Assembly (NCBI RefSeq): GCF_016865485.1
Contig: NZ_AP024452.1
Coordinates: 3,432,501 to 3,496,500 of the forward strand
Source of the DNA: Luteitalea sp. TBR-22
GTDB taxonomy: Bacteria > Acidobacteriota > Vicinamibacteria > Vicinamibacterales > Vicinamibacteraceae
Length of the DNA: 64,000 nt
Reading direction: 5' to 3'
Position numbers and translations under genes: made by a program. Position 1 is the first letter of the stretch, and every line of letters begins with the position of its first letter. Shown piece by piece: positions 49,490 to 59,893 of the stretch. The notes below the pieces were generated by a model. It saw only the letters and a list, made by a program, of their open reading frames with translations, had not been told where the DNA came from and searched no databases.

Positions 49490-50539
49490 GTGTCCACGCC
49501 TCCCCTGCCTCCGCCCCCCTTCGGCCCCGGCGACGAACCGGATCCGTTCTCCGACGCGCGCCAGGTTCGCTGGTCGGCGCAGGATCAGGCGTGGACGACC
49601 GGCCCACTCACGCCACCCGTGGAAGCCCCCGTCCGCATCGGTTCACGCGGCTGGGTCCACCTGCTGCTGCTCGTGCTCACGTTCGTCACGATGACGTGGG
49701 CCGGATCGAGCTTCTTCCTGAACTACGTCTCGGCCGTGGGCACGCGGCGAGTGGTGGTCACGGCCCCCGTGGCCTTGCTCGGCGGCCTCTGGTTCAGCGT
49801 GCCGGCGCTGTTGATCCTCGGCTCGCATGAACTCGGGCACTACTTCGCGTGTCGATATTACCGGATCCCGGCATCGCTCCCGTATTTCGTGCCGGCTCCG
49901 ATGTTCTCGATCGTCGGTACGCTCGGGGCGGTGATCCGGATGGCGCTGCCGCGCACCCGACGCGCCCTCTTCGATGTCGGCATCGCCGGTCCGCTGGCCG
50001 GCTTCCTCGTGCTGCTGCCCCTGGCCATCTACGGCGTCTCGCATTCGTACGTCGTGCGACTGCCCCGCCAGTTCGCGCTGCAGGGCGGACTCAACCTCGG
50101 CGATCCGCTGCTGCTGACCTTGCTGCAGAAGTTCTACTTCGGCGCCCTGCCGGACCGTGCGTTGTTCGTGATGCACCCCACGGGCTTTGCCGCGTGGTTC
50201 GGCCTGCTTGCGACGGCCCTCAACCTCTTTCCGGCCGGGCAACTCGACGGCGGCCACATCGTGCACGCGATCGTCGGACGCGCCTCGCGCTACGTGACGC
50301 TCGTGTCGGTCCTGATCCTGCTGGGGCTGGCCGTGTTCGTGTCGTACAGCTGGGCGGTGTGGACGGTGCTGCTGGTGCTGATGACCTACGCGTTCGGCCT
50401 CGATCACCCGCCGGTCGGCGAGGAACACCTGCCCATCGGGAACGTGCGCCTCGCCCTGGCCGTCGTCGCCGTGGCGATGTTCGCCCTCAGCTTCACGCCG
50501 GTGCCGATCAGCCCGATGGACTTCGTCGGCGGCCGGTAG
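49490..50539 (+). CDS. M50-family (site-2-protease-like) protein
   Basis: A 349-residue membrane protein with the zinc motif HELGH in 'LILGSHELGHYFACRYYRIP' and the third-ligand motif LFPAGQLDGGH, among about eight helices. A Pro-rich cytoplasmic N-terminal segment precedes them. M50 proteases cleave transmembrane substrates and often release transcription or sigma factors. GTG 49490 is the first plausible start after HU. No PDZ domain is present. Confidence 0.9.
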   Translation: MSTPPLPPPPFGPGDEPDPFSDARQVRWSAQDQAWTTGPLTPPVEAPVRIGSRGWVHLLLLVLTFVTMTWAGSSFFLNYVSAVGTRRVVVTAPVALLGGLWFSVPALLILGSHELGHYFACRYYRIPASLPYFVPAPMFSIVGTLGAVIRMALPRTRRALFDVGIAGPLAGFLVLLPLAIYGVSHSYVVRLPRQFALQGGLNLGDPLLLTLLQKFYFGALPDRALFVMHPTGFAAWFGLLATALNLFPAGQLDGGHIVHAIVGRASRYVTLVSVLILLGLAVFVSYSWAVWTVLLVLMTYAFGLDHPPVGEEHLPIGNVRLALAVVAVAMFALSFTPVPISPMDFVGGR

Positions 50540-50550
50540 CTGACACGAGC

Positions 50551-50675
50551 AATTTGAAATTCGAAATTTGAAATTGATCGGCGGCCGCCCTGTCGGCCGT
50601 GCCGCTCAAGGCGCCAAGCGGGGCGACCGGCCGAAGGCCGTCGCCCGCGAGAATTTCAAATTTCAAATTTCAAAT
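50551..50675. repeat. Facing heptamer arrays around a GC core
   Basis: The left array (50553-50573) is TTTGAAA, TTCGAAA, TTTGAAA; the right array (50654-50674) is TTTCAAA x3. They are inverted copies with one mismatch over 24 bp and enclose ~76 bp of GC-rich DNA that can itself form hairpins. The element lies between the convergent protease and priA ends. Confidence 0.85.
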
Positions 50676-50683
50676 GACCACCC

Positions 50684-53155
50684 TCAGAGCATCGTCAGCG
50701 GATCGACGTCGACCGTCACGCGCTTCTGCAAGGACGGCATCCCGCTGATCGCCTGGCGGGTCGCCTGACGCATCGCCGCGCGGTCGCGGCCCTTCAGGAA
50801 CAGCTGCACGCGCGACTCGCCGCGCAACCGCCCGAGCGGCGCCGGCGCCGGCCCGAGCACGCCGAAGCGCTCCGCCGCGAGTGACCGCAGCGTGTCGGCA
50901 AGCTGTCCGGCCTCCTTGAGCGCGGTCGCCAGCGACGCGTGCCGCACCACGATGTTGATCAGCGACAGCCAGGGCGGGTACCGCATGCGCTCGCGGTACT
51001 CCATCTCGCGCACCACGAACTCGTCGTAGGCCTGCCGCGCCGCCATGCCGATCGCATAGTGGTGCGGATGCAGCGTCTGCACCAACGCGGTGCCGCGGAT
51101 GTCCCCCCGGCCCGCCCTGCCGGCCACCTGCGTGAGCAACTGGAACGTGCGCTCCGCAGCGCGGAAGTCCGCGACGCCGAGGCCGATGTCGGCCGACACC
51201 ACGCCGACCAGCGTCACCTGCGGGAAGTCGTGGCCCTTGGCAATCATCTGCGTGCCGACCAGCACGTCGAGCTCGCGACGCGCGAACCGCGCGAGCACCT
51301 GCCCGATGGCGCCGCGCCGCTGCATCGTGTCACGGTCCACCCGCGCCACGCGCGCGCCCGGCACCGCCTCGAGCACCGACTGCTCCACCCGCTCGGTGCC
51401 CACACCCGTGTACTCGAGGAACTCGCCTTTGCACGAGGGGCACGCCGTCGGGAGCGCGGCTGCGTACCCGCAGTAATGACACCGCACCTGTCCGGCGCGA
51501 CGATGCACCGTGAGCGTCACCGCGCAGTTGGGGCACTCGGCGCTGTTGCCGCAGCCGCGACACAGCAGCGATGGCGCGTACCCGCGTCGGTTGAGGAGCA
51601 CCATCGCCTGTTCGTGACGGGCGACACACGCCTGCAACGCCTCGCGCAACGGCTGGCTCAACACGACGTCCGGCCCCTCGGTGGCGAGCACGTCGCGCAT
51701 GTCGATGGTCTCCACCTCGGCGAGCGGGCGATCGTTGACACGCTGCCGCATCTGCACGAGGCGATACCGTCCCTCCGACGCATGGCGCCACGTCTCGAGC
51801 GACGGGGTGGCCGACCCGAGCACGGCCAGCGCCCCGGCGTCCCGCGCCCGCACCAGCGCGGCGTCGCGCCCGTGGTAGCGCGGGCTCTCCTCCTGCTTGT
51901 AGGCGGTGTCGTGCTCCTCGTCGACGATCACCAGCCCGACGTCGGGCAGCGGCGCGAACACCGCCGATCGCGTGCCGATGACCACGTCCACTTCGCCGCG
52001 GCGGATGCGGTGCCATTGGTCGTAGCGCTCGCCGTCGGACAGCCCGGAGTGCTGGATCGCGACGCGTTCGCCGAACGCCCGCCGGAACAGCGACGCGACG
52101 GCGGAGGTCAGGGCGATCTCGGGCACCAGCAGCAGCACGCCGCGGTTGCGCGCCAGCGCCGCGCGCGCCAGCCGGAGGTAGACCTGCGTCTTGCCGCTGC
52201 CGGTCACGCCGTGCAACAAGGCCGCGTGGAACCCGCGCTCGAGCAGCGGCTCGAGCGTCGCCAGCGTCGCCTCCTGCTCGCCCGTCAGCGGGAGGAATGC
52301 CGGCGCGGCCAGCGCGTCGGACACGCCCGCCGAGCCGCTCGCGAACGGGTCGCGCTCCACGGCGCGCCACTCCACGGTGGCCAGGCCCATCGCGACCAAC
52401 CGACGCACCACCTCGCTGCCGATGCCCTGGTCGCGCAGCACGTTGGCGTCGACGCCCTCGGGTGAGCCCACCAGCACGGCGCACGCCGCGGCCTGTCGTG
52501 CCCCGAGGCGCTGGCTCGCGGGCTCGCTGGCGAGCGCGGTGGGCCGAATCCACCGACGCTTGCGCGCCGCGTCGGCCTTCCCGGTGACCACGGGTTGCAG
52601 CCGCACCTGGCCCAGCCTGAGCAGGCGACGCACGGCGCGCGAGACCACGTCGGGCGTCACGTCGGTCGCACGCAGGCGCGTCGCGACGGCACGTGGCACC
52701 TGCCGCCGCAGGACCGGTCCCTTCTCGCGCAACAGCGCGAGCACCGCCTCGTCGACCTGATCGTCGAGCGGCAACTCGAAGGCACCGTGCACCTCCACCT
52801 CACCCGCGTCCTCGGCCAGGGTGAGGGTCATGTCGCCGCGCAGCCAGCCCTTGGGCGGCATCGCCGCCGAGATCACCTCGCCCGGCCCGGCGAGGTAGTA
52901 CTCGCCGACCCACAACGCGAGGTCCACCACCGGCTCGGGCAGGAACGTAACGTCGTCGAGCACCTCCAGCACGTCCCGCAAGCGGTCCGGGACGTCGTCT
53001 GGCGGGGCGTTGTCGTGGGTGACCAGGCCGGTGACCTTGCGCGGGCCGACGGGCACGATGACGCGCGTGCCGCGGGGCGCCTGCAGGCCGTCCGGCAGGC
53101 GATAGGTCAGCAGGCCGAGCCCCGGGACGGGCACGGCCACGCGGACCAGGCGCAT
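50684..53155 (-). CDS. priA: Primosomal helicase PriA
   Basis: An 823-residue protein with an N-terminal 3'-end-binding and winged-helix region. The superfamily-2 helicase follows: Walker [20 protein letters not shown] in [15 protein letters not shown], and motif III 'LGSATPSLE'. Eight zinc cysteines lie in [14 protein letters not shown] and [19 protein letters not shown]. PriA restarts replication forks. It overlaps the uracil-DNA-glycosylase gene by 1 nt and is the last gene of the leftward operon. Confidence 0.95.
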   Translation of the reverse strand: MRLVRVAVPVPGLGLLTYRLPDGLQAPRGTRVIVPVGPRKVTGLVTHDNAPPDDVPDRLRDVLEVLDDVTFLPEPVVDLALWVGEYYLAGPGEVISAAMPPKGWLRGDMTLTLAEDAGEVEVHGAFELPLDDQVDEAVLALLREKGPVLRRQVPRAVATRLRATDVTPDVVSRAVRRLLRLGQVRLQPVVTGKADAARKRRWIRPTALASEPASQRLGARQAAACAVLVGSPEGVDANVLRDQGIGSEVVRRLVAMGLATVEWRAVERDPFASGSAGVSDALAAPAFLPLTGEQEATLATLEPLLERGFHAALLHGVTGSGKTQVYLRLARAALARNRGVLLLVPEIALTSAVASLFRRAFGERVAIQHSGLSDGERYDQWHRIRRGEVDVVIGTRSAVFAPLPDVGLVIVDEEHDTAYKQEESPRYHGRDAALVRARDAGALAVLGSATPSLETWRHASEGRYRLVQMRQRVNDRPLAEVETIDMRDVLATEGPDVVLSQPLREALQACVARHEQAMVLLNRRGYAPSLLCRGCGNSAECPNCAVTLTVHRRAGQVRCHYCGYAAALPTACPSCKGEFLEYTGVGTERVEQSVLEAVPGARVARVDRDTMQRRGAIGQVLARFARRELDVLVGTQMIAKGHDFPQVTLVGVVSADIGLGVADFRAAERTFQLLTQVAGRAGRGDIRGTALVQTLHPHHYAIGMAARQAYDEFVVREMEYRERMRYPPWLSLINIVVRHASLATALKEAGQLADTLRSLAAERFGVLGPAPAPLGRLRGESRVQLFLKGRDRAAMRQATRQAISGMPSLQKRVTVDVDPLTML

Positions 53156-53985
53156 CAGCGCGCCTCGCCGCCCTCGACTGCGGCGGGGCCCGTCTCGCCG
53201 GGGGCCTGTCGCAGGAGGGAGCGCACCAGCTTCATGTCCTCCCACGTCTCGCGCTTCTTGTCCGGGCTGCGGAGCAGGTACGCGGGATGGAAGGTCGGCA
53301 CGAGCGTGGCGCCGCGGAACTGGTGGACACGTCCGCGCAGCTTGGTGATCGGCGTGTCGGTGCGCAACAGGCTCTGCGCGGCGAACTTGCCGAGCGCGAC
53401 GATGACGCGGGGACGCACGAGGTCGATCTGCCGGAAGAGGAACGGCTCGCACACCGCCACTTCGTCCGGCTCGGGGTTGCGATTGCCAGGCGGCCGGCAC
53501 TTGATGACGTTGGCGATGTACACGTCGTCGCGACGCATCTCGATCGCCTCGATGATCTTCGTGAGCAGCTGCCCCGCCCGACCGACGAACGGGACGCCCT
53601 GCTCGTCTTCGTCCGAGCCGGGGGCCTCGCCGACGAACATCAGGTCGGCCTGCGGGTTGCCGACGCCGAAGACCACCTGCTTGCGCCCGAGCTGACAGAG
53701 CTTGCAGCGCGTGCACTGTGGGCCGATGTGGGCGCGCAGGGCCTCGAGGGAGTCGAGCGCCGAGAGATCGGCCGTCGGCAATCGGCCGTCAGCCGTCGAG
53801 GCGTCCTGCTCGACTGACAGGGCATTCGAGGCACTGGCGATGCGCTCCTCCGGTGCCCGGTGCCCGGCTTCCGCTGCCCGCCTCCCCGTCCACGCCGCGT
53901 CGCGGCTGAAGCCGGCGATGCCGAGGTCGGCGTAGAACTGCAGGTGCGCACGCAGTTGCGCGCGGGGATCCTGGCCGTCGCTCAT
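53155..53985 (-). CDS. Uracil-DNA glycosylase, family 4 type
   Basis: A 276-residue protein. A variable N-terminal ~80 residues are followed by the iron-sulfur UDG core: '[19 protein letters not shown]', the active-site loop [17 protein letters not shown], '[14 protein letters not shown]', and 'TFHPAYLLR'. It removes uracil from DNA. Translation is coupled to coaBC upstream (ATGA) and priA downstream. Confidence 0.93.
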   Translation of the reverse strand: MSDGQDPRAQLRAHLQFYADLGIAGFSRDAAWTGRRAAEAGHRAPEERIASASNALSVEQDASTADGRLPTADLSALDSLEALRAHIGPQCTRCKLCQLGRKQVVFGVGNPQADLMFVGEAPGSDEDEQGVPFVGRAGQLLTKIIEAIEMRRDDVYIANVIKCRPPGNRNPEPDEVAVCEPFLFRQIDLVRPRVIVALGKFAAQSLLRTDTPITKLRGRVHQFRGATLVPTFHPAYLLRSPDKKRETWEDMKLVRSLLRQAPGETGPAAVEGGEAR

Positions 53986-55205
53986 GCTGGCACCATGCGG
54001 TCACTGGCGGCCGGGGCGAGCCTGGCGGCGATGAAGTCGACGATGCGCGCGGCCAGCACCGACTTGGCTTCGAGGGGAAACGACTGCGTCCCGCTGGCGG
54101 TCACGAAACTCGCGACGTTGGTGTCCACTTCGAAGCCGGCACCGGCCTGGCTGACGTCGTTGGCGACGATCAGGTCGACCTGCTTGGATTCCCGCTTGCG
54201 CGCTGCGTAGGCCAGCACGTCGGACGTCTCCGCGGCGAAGCCGACCAGGACGGGATGCGGACGCCCGGCCCGCCAGCCTCCGAGGTCCGCGAGGATGTCG
54301 ACCGTCCGCTCCAGCGTCACGGTCAGCGGCCCTTCCTGCTTCTTGACCTTGCCACCGGCCGGCCCGCCGGCCGGCGCGTAGTCGGCAACGGCGGCCGCCA
54401 TCACGATGGCATCGGCGTGGTCGCGCGCCTCGGTGACGGCGGCATGCATCTCCCGGGCGGAACGGACGCGCACCACGCGCATGCCGCCCGGCGGCTCGAC
54501 GGCGGTAGGCCCGAGCACCAGGGTGACATCGGCGCCTCGCGCCGCCGCCTCGGCCGCCACGGCCATGCCCATGCGCCCGCTCGAACGGTTCCCGAGGTAG
54601 CGGACGGGATCGAGGTCCTCGAAGGTCGGCCCGGCGGTCACCAGGACCCGCCGCCCGGCCAACGCACGCGACGGGGCGAGGAGCCGCAGCGCGGCCGCCG
54701 CGATCACGTCGGGCTCGGCCAGCCGGCCCTTGCCCACCCAGCCGCAGGCGAGGTAGCCCTCGCCCGGTTCGACCAGGTGGACGCCTCGGCTCCGCAGGGT
54801 GGCCAGGTTGGCCTGCGTGGCCGGATGGTCGTACATGTGCGTGTTCATCGCCGGCGCCAGCAGGACGGGCGCCCGCGTGGCCAGGGCCAGCGACGTCAGG
54901 AAATCGCCCGCCAGGCCATGGGCGAGCCTGGCGATGGTGTTGGCGGTCGCCGGCACCACCAGGAACAACGCCGCGTCGGAGGCGAGCGCGATGTGCTCGA
55001 TGTCGGCGTTGGCGCCCGGCGTCCACTGGCTGGTGACGACGCGGCGGCGCGTGATGGCCTCGAAGGTGAGCGGGCCGACAAAGCGCGTCGCGGCGCGCGT
55101 CATCACGACCGCGACCTCGTGGCCGGCCTTCTGGAGGAGGCGGACCACCTCGACCGCCTTGTACGCGCTGATGCCTCCGCTGACGCCGACGGCCACCAGG
55201 GCCAT
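53982..55205 (-). CDS. coaBC: Bifunctional CoaBC
   Basis: A 407-residue protein. The N-terminal decarboxylase (CoaC) has 'VGVSGGISAYKAVEVVRLL', PAMNTHMYDHPATQANL and the Cys in LACGWVGKGRLAEPD. The C-terminal phosphopantothenoylcysteine synthetase (CoaB) has 'TAGPTFEDLDPVRYLGNRSS' and 'VKKQEGPLTVTLERTVDIL'. It converts phosphopantothenate to phosphopantetheine for coenzyme A synthesis. It follows rpoZ and overlaps the glycosylase gene. Confidence 0.96.
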   Translation of the reverse strand: MALVAVGVSGGISAYKAVEVVRLLQKAGHEVAVVMTRAATRFVGPLTFEAITRRRVVTSQWTPGANADIEHIALASDAALFLVVPATANTIARLAHGLAGDFLTSLALATRAPVLLAPAMNTHMYDHPATQANLATLRSRGVHLVEPGEGYLACGWVGKGRLAEPDVIAAAALRLLAPSRALAGRRVLVTAGPTFEDLDPVRYLGNRSSGRMGMAVAAEAAARGADVTLVLGPTAVEPPGGMRVVRVRSAREMHAAVTEARDHADAIVMAAAVADYAPAGGPAGGKVKKQEGPLTVTLERTVDILADLGGWRAGRPHPVLVGFAAETSDVLAYAARKRESKQVDLIVANDVSQAGAGFEVDTNVASFVTASGTQSFPLEAKSVLAARIVDFIAARLAPAASDRMVPA

Positions 55206-55233
55206 GCCGAGTGCCTCCTGCGGGACTGCCGGA

Positions 55234-55443
55234 CTAGACCGGGGTGGGCGCCTGCGGGTCGATCGGGGCTTCGTCGGAGTACACGGGCTGTACGAGGCCC
55301 TCGAGGACCTCACGTTGCGCCGTGCGCGCCGGCTTGCCACTCGGCTCGACCTTGGGCACGCAGCCCTGCAGCAGCTGCTTGGCACGGGCCGAGGCCACGA
55401 CGACGAACTCGAAGGCGTTGGGGAGGGTGCTGCGATCGACCAT
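55234..55443 (-). CDS. rpoZ: RNA polymerase omega subunit
   Basis: A 69-residue protein with the omega pattern 'NAFEFVVVASARAKQLLQGC'. Its position between gmk and coaBC is a common bacterial order. It helps assemble beta' into RNA polymerase. The sequence is short and has diverged at the C-terminus, as usual. Confidence 0.92.
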   Translation of the reverse strand: MVDRSTLPNAFEFVVVASARAKQLLQGCVPKVEPSGKPARTAQREVLEGLVQPVYSDEAPIDPQAPTPV

Positions 55444-55487
55444 GGGTACTGGCGTTGCTCCGGGCGCTCTCGGGGCCCTGCCGCGCG

Positions 55488-56147
55488 TCAGGCGACCGGC
55501 TGGGCGCCGAACGTCTTCAGGATTGCCTCGGCCGTGGGTCGCATCCGTGTGCGACGGACCCGCTCGGCCAGGATGATGCTGCGCATCGCCGTCACGCAGG
55601 CATCGAGGTCGTCGTTGACGACCACGTAGTCGTAGTCCTCGTAGGCCGCCACCTCGCCCCGCGCCGTGTCGAGACGGCGCCGGATCGCGGCGTCCGGGTC
55701 CTTGCCACGCCCCCGGAGGCGTTGTTCGAGCACCTCGAACGACGGCGGCAGGACGAACACGGTGACCAGCGGTATGCCGGTCGCCCGGACCTGTCCAGCG
55801 CCCTGCACGTCGATGACCAGGACCACGTCCTTGCCCGAGGCCATCAGCTGCTCGGCATCGGCCCGGCCGGTCCCGTACAGGTTGCCGAAGACGTCGGCGT
55901 GCTCGAGGAACTCCCCGCGGGCCACCATGGCCTCGAAGGTGGCGCGGGACACGAAATTATAGTCTACCCCGTCGCGCTCGCCGGCGCGCGCGTTGCGCGA
56001 CGTGTAGCTCCGGGACATGGTCAGCCCCGGCACGACCTGAACCAGGCGTTCGACCACGGTGGTCTTGCCCGTGCCCGAGGGCGCGGACACGACGAAGAGC
56101 TGCCCCCCGCCCGGGACGTGAGTCGGCTGCTGCGCGGTGGTCGTCAT
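55488..56147 (-). CDS. gmk: Guanylate kinase
   Basis: A 219-residue enzyme with P-loop SAPSGTGKTTVVERL. The GMP-binding region includes 'SRSYTSRNARAGERDGVDYNFV' in two parts, 'FLEHADVFGNLYGT' and 'VVLVIDVQGAGQVR'. It phosphorylates GMP to GDP. Its start overlaps the stop of yicC by 4 nt, matching the widespread yicC-gmk-rpoZ order. Confidence 0.96.
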   Translation of the reverse strand: MTTTAQQPTHVPGGGQLFVVSAPSGTGKTTVVERLVQVVPGLTMSRSYTSRNARAGERDGVDYNFVSRATFEAMVARGEFLEHADVFGNLYGTGRADAEQLMASGKDVVLVIDVQGAGQVRATGIPLVTVFVLPPSFEVLEQRLRGRGKDPDAAIRRRLDTARGEVAAYEDYDYVVVNDDLDACVTAMRSIILAERVRRTRMRPTAEAILKTFGAQPVA

Positions 56148-57028
56148 TCCACGTTCTGGACCTGCTCCCGCAGTTTCTCGAGCTCGGCCTTGGCGGTCAC
56201 CACCAGGGCAGAGGCGCGGGCGCCCTCGGCCTTGGAGCCTATTGTATTCACCTCGCGGTTCATCTCTTGTAGAAGAAAGTCGAGCTTGCGGCCGACCGGC
56301 TCGTCGCCCGTCACCAACTCCACCCAGTGGGCCAGGTGGGCCCGCAGCCGGACCAGTTCCTCCCGGATCTCCGAGCGGGCCACGAACTTGACCACCTCCT
56401 GCGCCACCAGGGTCGGATCGACCTGCGGGTCGAGCCGGAGTTCCGCGACGCGTTGTAACAGCCGCTCCTGGATGGCCGCGGCCCCCTCACGGCTGGCCTC
56501 CTCGACGGCATCGACCAGGCCGATCAGCGCCTGCCGCCGCTCCTCGAGCTCGGCGGCCAGGAAATCGCCTTCCTTGCAGCGCATCACCTGGAGCGCCCGC
56601 AAGGCCTCGTCGAGGACCTCGGTCACGACGGTCTCGAGGCGCGCCGCATCGATGGCCGGCCGCTCCTCGCGCACCTTGAGCACCTGGGGAATCCGCAGCA
56701 TGTCGCCGGGCAGGAGCGCTCCCTCCACCACGCCCGACGCGCGCGCCCGGGCCACGGCCTCCCCCACCGCGTTGACGATCGTCTCGTCGAACTCCACCAC
56801 CGTGACCGGCTCGACGCGTTCCTGCACGGTCATCGCCACCTCGACGCGCCCGCGGGCGAGTCGCTGCTGCACGGTGGCGCGCAGCACGTGCTCGAGCGCC
56901 TGCACCGACTGCGGAAGGCGGAACTGCACGTCGAGGTGCCGGTGGTTCACGCTGCGCAGCGTGACGGTCACCGCCAGGTCCTCGGTCTCGCGGCTGGCCG
57001 CCGCAAAACCCGTCATCGACACGATCAT
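56144..57028 (-). CDS. yicC: YicC-family endoribonuclease
   Basis: A 294-residue protein with YicC_N ('MTGFAAASRETEDLAVTVTL', 'RSVNHRHLDVQFRLP') and DUF1732 at the end ('GRKLDFLLQEMNREVNTIGS', followed by 'ALVVTAKAELEKLREQVQN'). E. coli YicC is reported as an endoribonuclease acting on RyhB-type RNA. It overlaps both the exporter gene and gmk by 4 nt. Confidence 0.95.
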   Translation of the reverse strand: MIVSMTGFAAASRETEDLAVTVTLRSVNHRHLDVQFRLPQSVQALEHVLRATVQQRLARGRVEVAMTVQERVEPVTVVEFDETIVNAVGEAVARARASGVVEGALLPGDMLRIPQVLKVREERPAIDAARLETVVTEVLDEALRALQVMRCKEGDFLAAELEERRQALIGLVDAVEEASREGAAAIQERLLQRVAELRLDPQVDPTLVAQEVVKFVARSEIREELVRLRAHLAHWVELVTGDEPVGRKLDFLLQEMNREVNTIGSKAEGARASALVVTAKAELEKLREQVQNVE

Positions 57029-58860
57029 CGGTCTTCCATCGCGGGAACGGTGGTCGCCTGTCCCGCGGCAGGCCTCGGGGGCCCCGACGGCACGTCCGCC
57101 GTGGCCGTGACTGTTCTGCCCTCGGCAGCCGCCTCGTTGCCGAACATCTGCAAGGCGTACAACCGGCTGTACACCCCGCCGGCGCGCGCCAGCAACTCGT
57201 CGTGCCGGCCGGTCTCGACGATGCGCCCCTGCTCGAGCACGATGATGCGGTCGGCGCTGCGCACCGTCGACAGGCGGTGCGCGATCACGAACGACGTGCG
57301 ATTGCGCATCAGCGCCTGCAACGCCTCCTGGACGAGCCGCTCGGACTCGGCGTCGAGCGAGGAGGTGGCCTCGTCGAGCACCAGGATCGGCGAGTCCTTC
57401 AGGATGGCGCGCGCGATCGCCAGCCGCTGCCGCTGGCCGCCGCTCAGGCGGCCGCCCCGCTCGCCGATGCGCGTCTCGTAGCGCTCGGGCAACATGGCGA
57501 TGAACTCGTGGGCGTGGGCAGCGCGCGCCGCGGCCTCGATCTCGGCGGCCGACGCGTCCGGTCGTCCGTACGCGATGTTGCTCGCGATCGTGTCGTCGAA
57601 CAGCACGGTCTCCTGCGTCACCAGGCCGATGTGCGCGCGCAGCGAGGCGAGCGTCGCGTCGCGGATGTCCATGCCGTCGATGAGGATGGCGCCGCCGGTC
57701 ACGTCGTAGAACCGCGGCAGCAGGTTGACCAGCGTCGTCTTGCCGGCGCCGCTGAGCCCGACGATGGCGATGATCTCGCCGGCCTCGACGCGGAACGACA
57801 CGCCGTCGAGCACGGTGCGCCTGTCGCGATCGGCGTACGCGAAGCTGACCTCACGGAACTCCACGGCGGTGCGTGGCCGCGGCATCGGCACTGCCCCCGG
57901 GCGATCGGTGACCTCGGTGTGGGTGTCGAGCAGTTCGAAGATCCGCTGGGCGGCGGCCATCGCCTGCTGCAGCGTCGCGTTGACGCGGCTGAGCCGCTTG
58001 ATCGGCTCGTACATCAGGAACAGCGTCGTGACGAAGAGCATGAACTCGCCCATCGTCAGGCGCCCGCGGCCGATCTGCGACGCGCCGTACCAGAGCATGG
58101 CCGCGACGGCGATGCCCCCCAGCCACTCCATGAGCGGCGGCAGCGCCGACACGGTGCTGGTCACCTGCATGTTGGTGCGGTACACCCGGTGCGAGGCCTC
58201 CTCGAAGCGGGCCTGCTCGCGCGCCTCGGCACCGAATGCCTTGACGATGCGGTGCCCGCCAAACGCCTCGGCCGTGATGTGCGTGAGGACCTCGAGCTGT
58301 TCCTGCGAGCGCCGGCCACGGCGACGGACGCGCTGGCCGAGCCGCACCAGCGGGTAGATGAGCACCGGCGCGCCGGTCAGCGACACCAGCGCGAGTCGGG
58401 CGTCGTGGTAGAAGAGCAGCCCGATGTAGCCGACCAGCGCGAAGCCCTCGCGGATGATGTCGCCGAGCGTCTGCGACACCACCTGCTGCACCTGGTTGAC
58501 GTCGTTGTTGACGCGCGAGAGGAGCTGCCCCGTCGATCGCCGCGAGAAGAACGCCGCCGACTGCCCCAGCACGTGCCCGAACATCTGGTTGCGGATGTCG
58601 CGCACGACGCGCTGCCCGACGTCGGTCATCAGGTAGGCCGACAGGTACGCGCCAAGCCCCTTCACCAGGTACACGCCGACAATCGCCAGCGCGATGGTCG
58701 GCAGCTGCGACTGGCTGCCGAGGGCCTGGTCGAAGATCGGCTTGATCAGGTAGACGACGCCCGCCGACGCCGCCCCATAGGCCACCATCGCCGCGAAGGC
58801 CGCGACGATGCGGGCGCGATAGGGACGCGCGTAGCGGAGCAGCCGGAGCAGGACAGTCAC
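57025..58860 (-). CDS. MsbA-like ABC exporter
   Basis: A 611-residue half-transporter. A six-helix membrane domain (about 1-310) is followed by the ATPase with Walker A GLSGAGKTTLVNLL, signature 'RLSGGQRQRLAIARAI', Walker B 'ILVLDEATSSLDAESE' and the H-loop His in 'VIAHRLSTVR'. It most resembles MsbA, the lipid A flippase. The downstream link with galE/ugd and glycosyltransferases suits lipid or glycolipid export. It overlaps yicC by ATGA. Confidence 0.92.
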   Translation of the reverse strand: MTVLLRLLRYARPYRARIVAAFAAMVAYGAASAGVVYLIKPIFDQALGSQSQLPTIALAIVGVYLVKGLGAYLSAYLMTDVGQRVVRDIRNQMFGHVLGQSAAFFSRRSTGQLLSRVNNDVNQVQQVVSQTLGDIIREGFALVGYIGLLFYHDARLALVSLTGAPVLIYPLVRLGQRVRRRGRRSQEQLEVLTHITAEAFGGHRIVKAFGAEAREQARFEEASHRVYRTNMQVTSTVSALPPLMEWLGGIAVAAMLWYGASQIGRGRLTMGEFMLFVTTLFLMYEPIKRLSRVNATLQQAMAAAQRIFELLDTHTEVTDRPGAVPMPRPRTAVEFREVSFAYADRDRRTVLDGVSFRVEAGEIIAIVGLSGAGKTTLVNLLPRFYDVTGGAILIDGMDIRDATLASLRAHIGLVTQETVLFDDTIASNIAYGRPDASAAEIEAAARAAHAHEFIAMLPERYETRIGERGGRLSGGQRQRLAIARAILKDSPILVLDEATSSLDAESERLVQEALQALMRNRTSFVIAHRLSTVRSADRIIVLEQGRIVETGRHDELLARAGGVYSRLYALQMFGNEAAAEGRTVTATADVPSGPPRPAAGQATTVPAMEDR

Positions 58861-58878
58861 GCGCGGTGGACGCGGTCC

Positions 58879-59889
58879 TCAGTCGCCATAGCCATCGGGG
58901 TGCGCATCGAACCACCGCCAGGCGGTGCCGACGATGGCGTCGAGGTCCGCGTGGCGCGGCGTCCAGCCGAGCGCCGCGCGGATCGCGCCGTTGGCGGCAT
59001 AGAGCGTGGACGGGTCGCCGGCGCGCCGGGGCGCCACGGTGAAGGGCACGGGCCGCCCGGCGACGCGCGCCACCGCGTCGATCACTTCCTTGACCGAGTG
59101 CGGGGTGCCCGTCCCGACGTTGAACCGCGCCGACGCGCCGCCCTGCTCGAGCGACTCGAGGGCCCGGACGTGGGCGTCGGCCAGGTCGGTGACGTGGATG
59201 TAGTCGCGCAGGCAGGTGCCGTCGGGCGTCGGGTAGTCGTCGCCGAACACCTTCAGGCTGTCGGTGCCGCGAGCGGCGAAGATGGCGCGCGGGATGATGT
59301 GGATCTCGGGATCGTGGTCCTCGCCGAGCAGGCCGTCGGGGTCGGCCCCTGCGGCGTTGAAATACCGCAGCGCGATGCTCTTCAGGCCGTAGGCGGTCTC
59401 GAAATGCGGCAGCGCCCGCTCGACGGCCAGCTTGGTCTCGCCGTACGAGTTGATCGGCCGTTGCGGATGCGTCTCGTCGATCGGCACCTGCTGCGGCTCG
59501 CCGTAGGTCGCGCACGTGGACGAGAAGATCAGGCGCGTGACGCCGGCGCGCCGCAGGCCGTCGAGCAGCCCGAGCGAGCCGACGACGTTGTTGCGGTAGT
59601 ACCCGGCCGGGTCGGACACCGAGTCGCCCACCGACAGCCACGCCGCAAAGTGCATCGCGGCGTCGACGCCGTGCTCGCGGCACGTGGCCTCGACGGTGGC
59701 GGTGTCGCCGATGCCCGCCTCGACCACCGTCAACTGGCCCGGCGCCGCGATGGTCTGCAGCGCCGCACAGGCACCGCGGTGGCCCGCCGAGAAGTCGTCG
59801 AGCACCACCACGCGGCGTCCTGCCTTGAGGAGGGCCTTCACCGAGTGACTGCCGATGTACCCGGCTCCGCCGGTGACGAGCACGGCCAT
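58879..59889 (-). CDS. galE: UDP-glucose 4-epimerase
   Basis: A 336-residue extended SDR. It has NAD motif GGAGYIGSHSVKALL, catalytic Ser/Thr in 'FSSTCATYGEPQQVPI', Y-x3-K in NSYGETKLAVERAL, and 'YFNAAGADPDG'. It interconverts UDP-glucose and UDP-galactose. It is 4 bp after the ugd stop, so the two nucleotide-sugar genes are together. Confidence 0.96.
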   Translation of the reverse strand: MAVLVTGGAGYIGSHSVKALLKAGRRVVVLDDFSAGHRGACAALQTIAAPGQLTVVEAGIGDTATVEATCREHGVDAAMHFAAWLSVGDSVSDPAGYYRNNVVGSLGLLDGLRRAGVTRLIFSSTCATYGEPQQVPIDETHPQRPINSYGETKLAVERALPHFETAYGLKSIALRYFNAAGADPDGLLGEDHDPEIHIIPRAIFAARGTDSLKVFGDDYPTPDGTCLRDYIHVTDLADAHVRALESLEQGGASARFNVGTGTPHSVKEVIDAVARVAGRPVPFTVAPRRAGDPSTLYAANGAIRAALGWTPRHADLDAIVGTAWRWFDAHPDGYGD

Positions 59890-59893
59890 GCAG

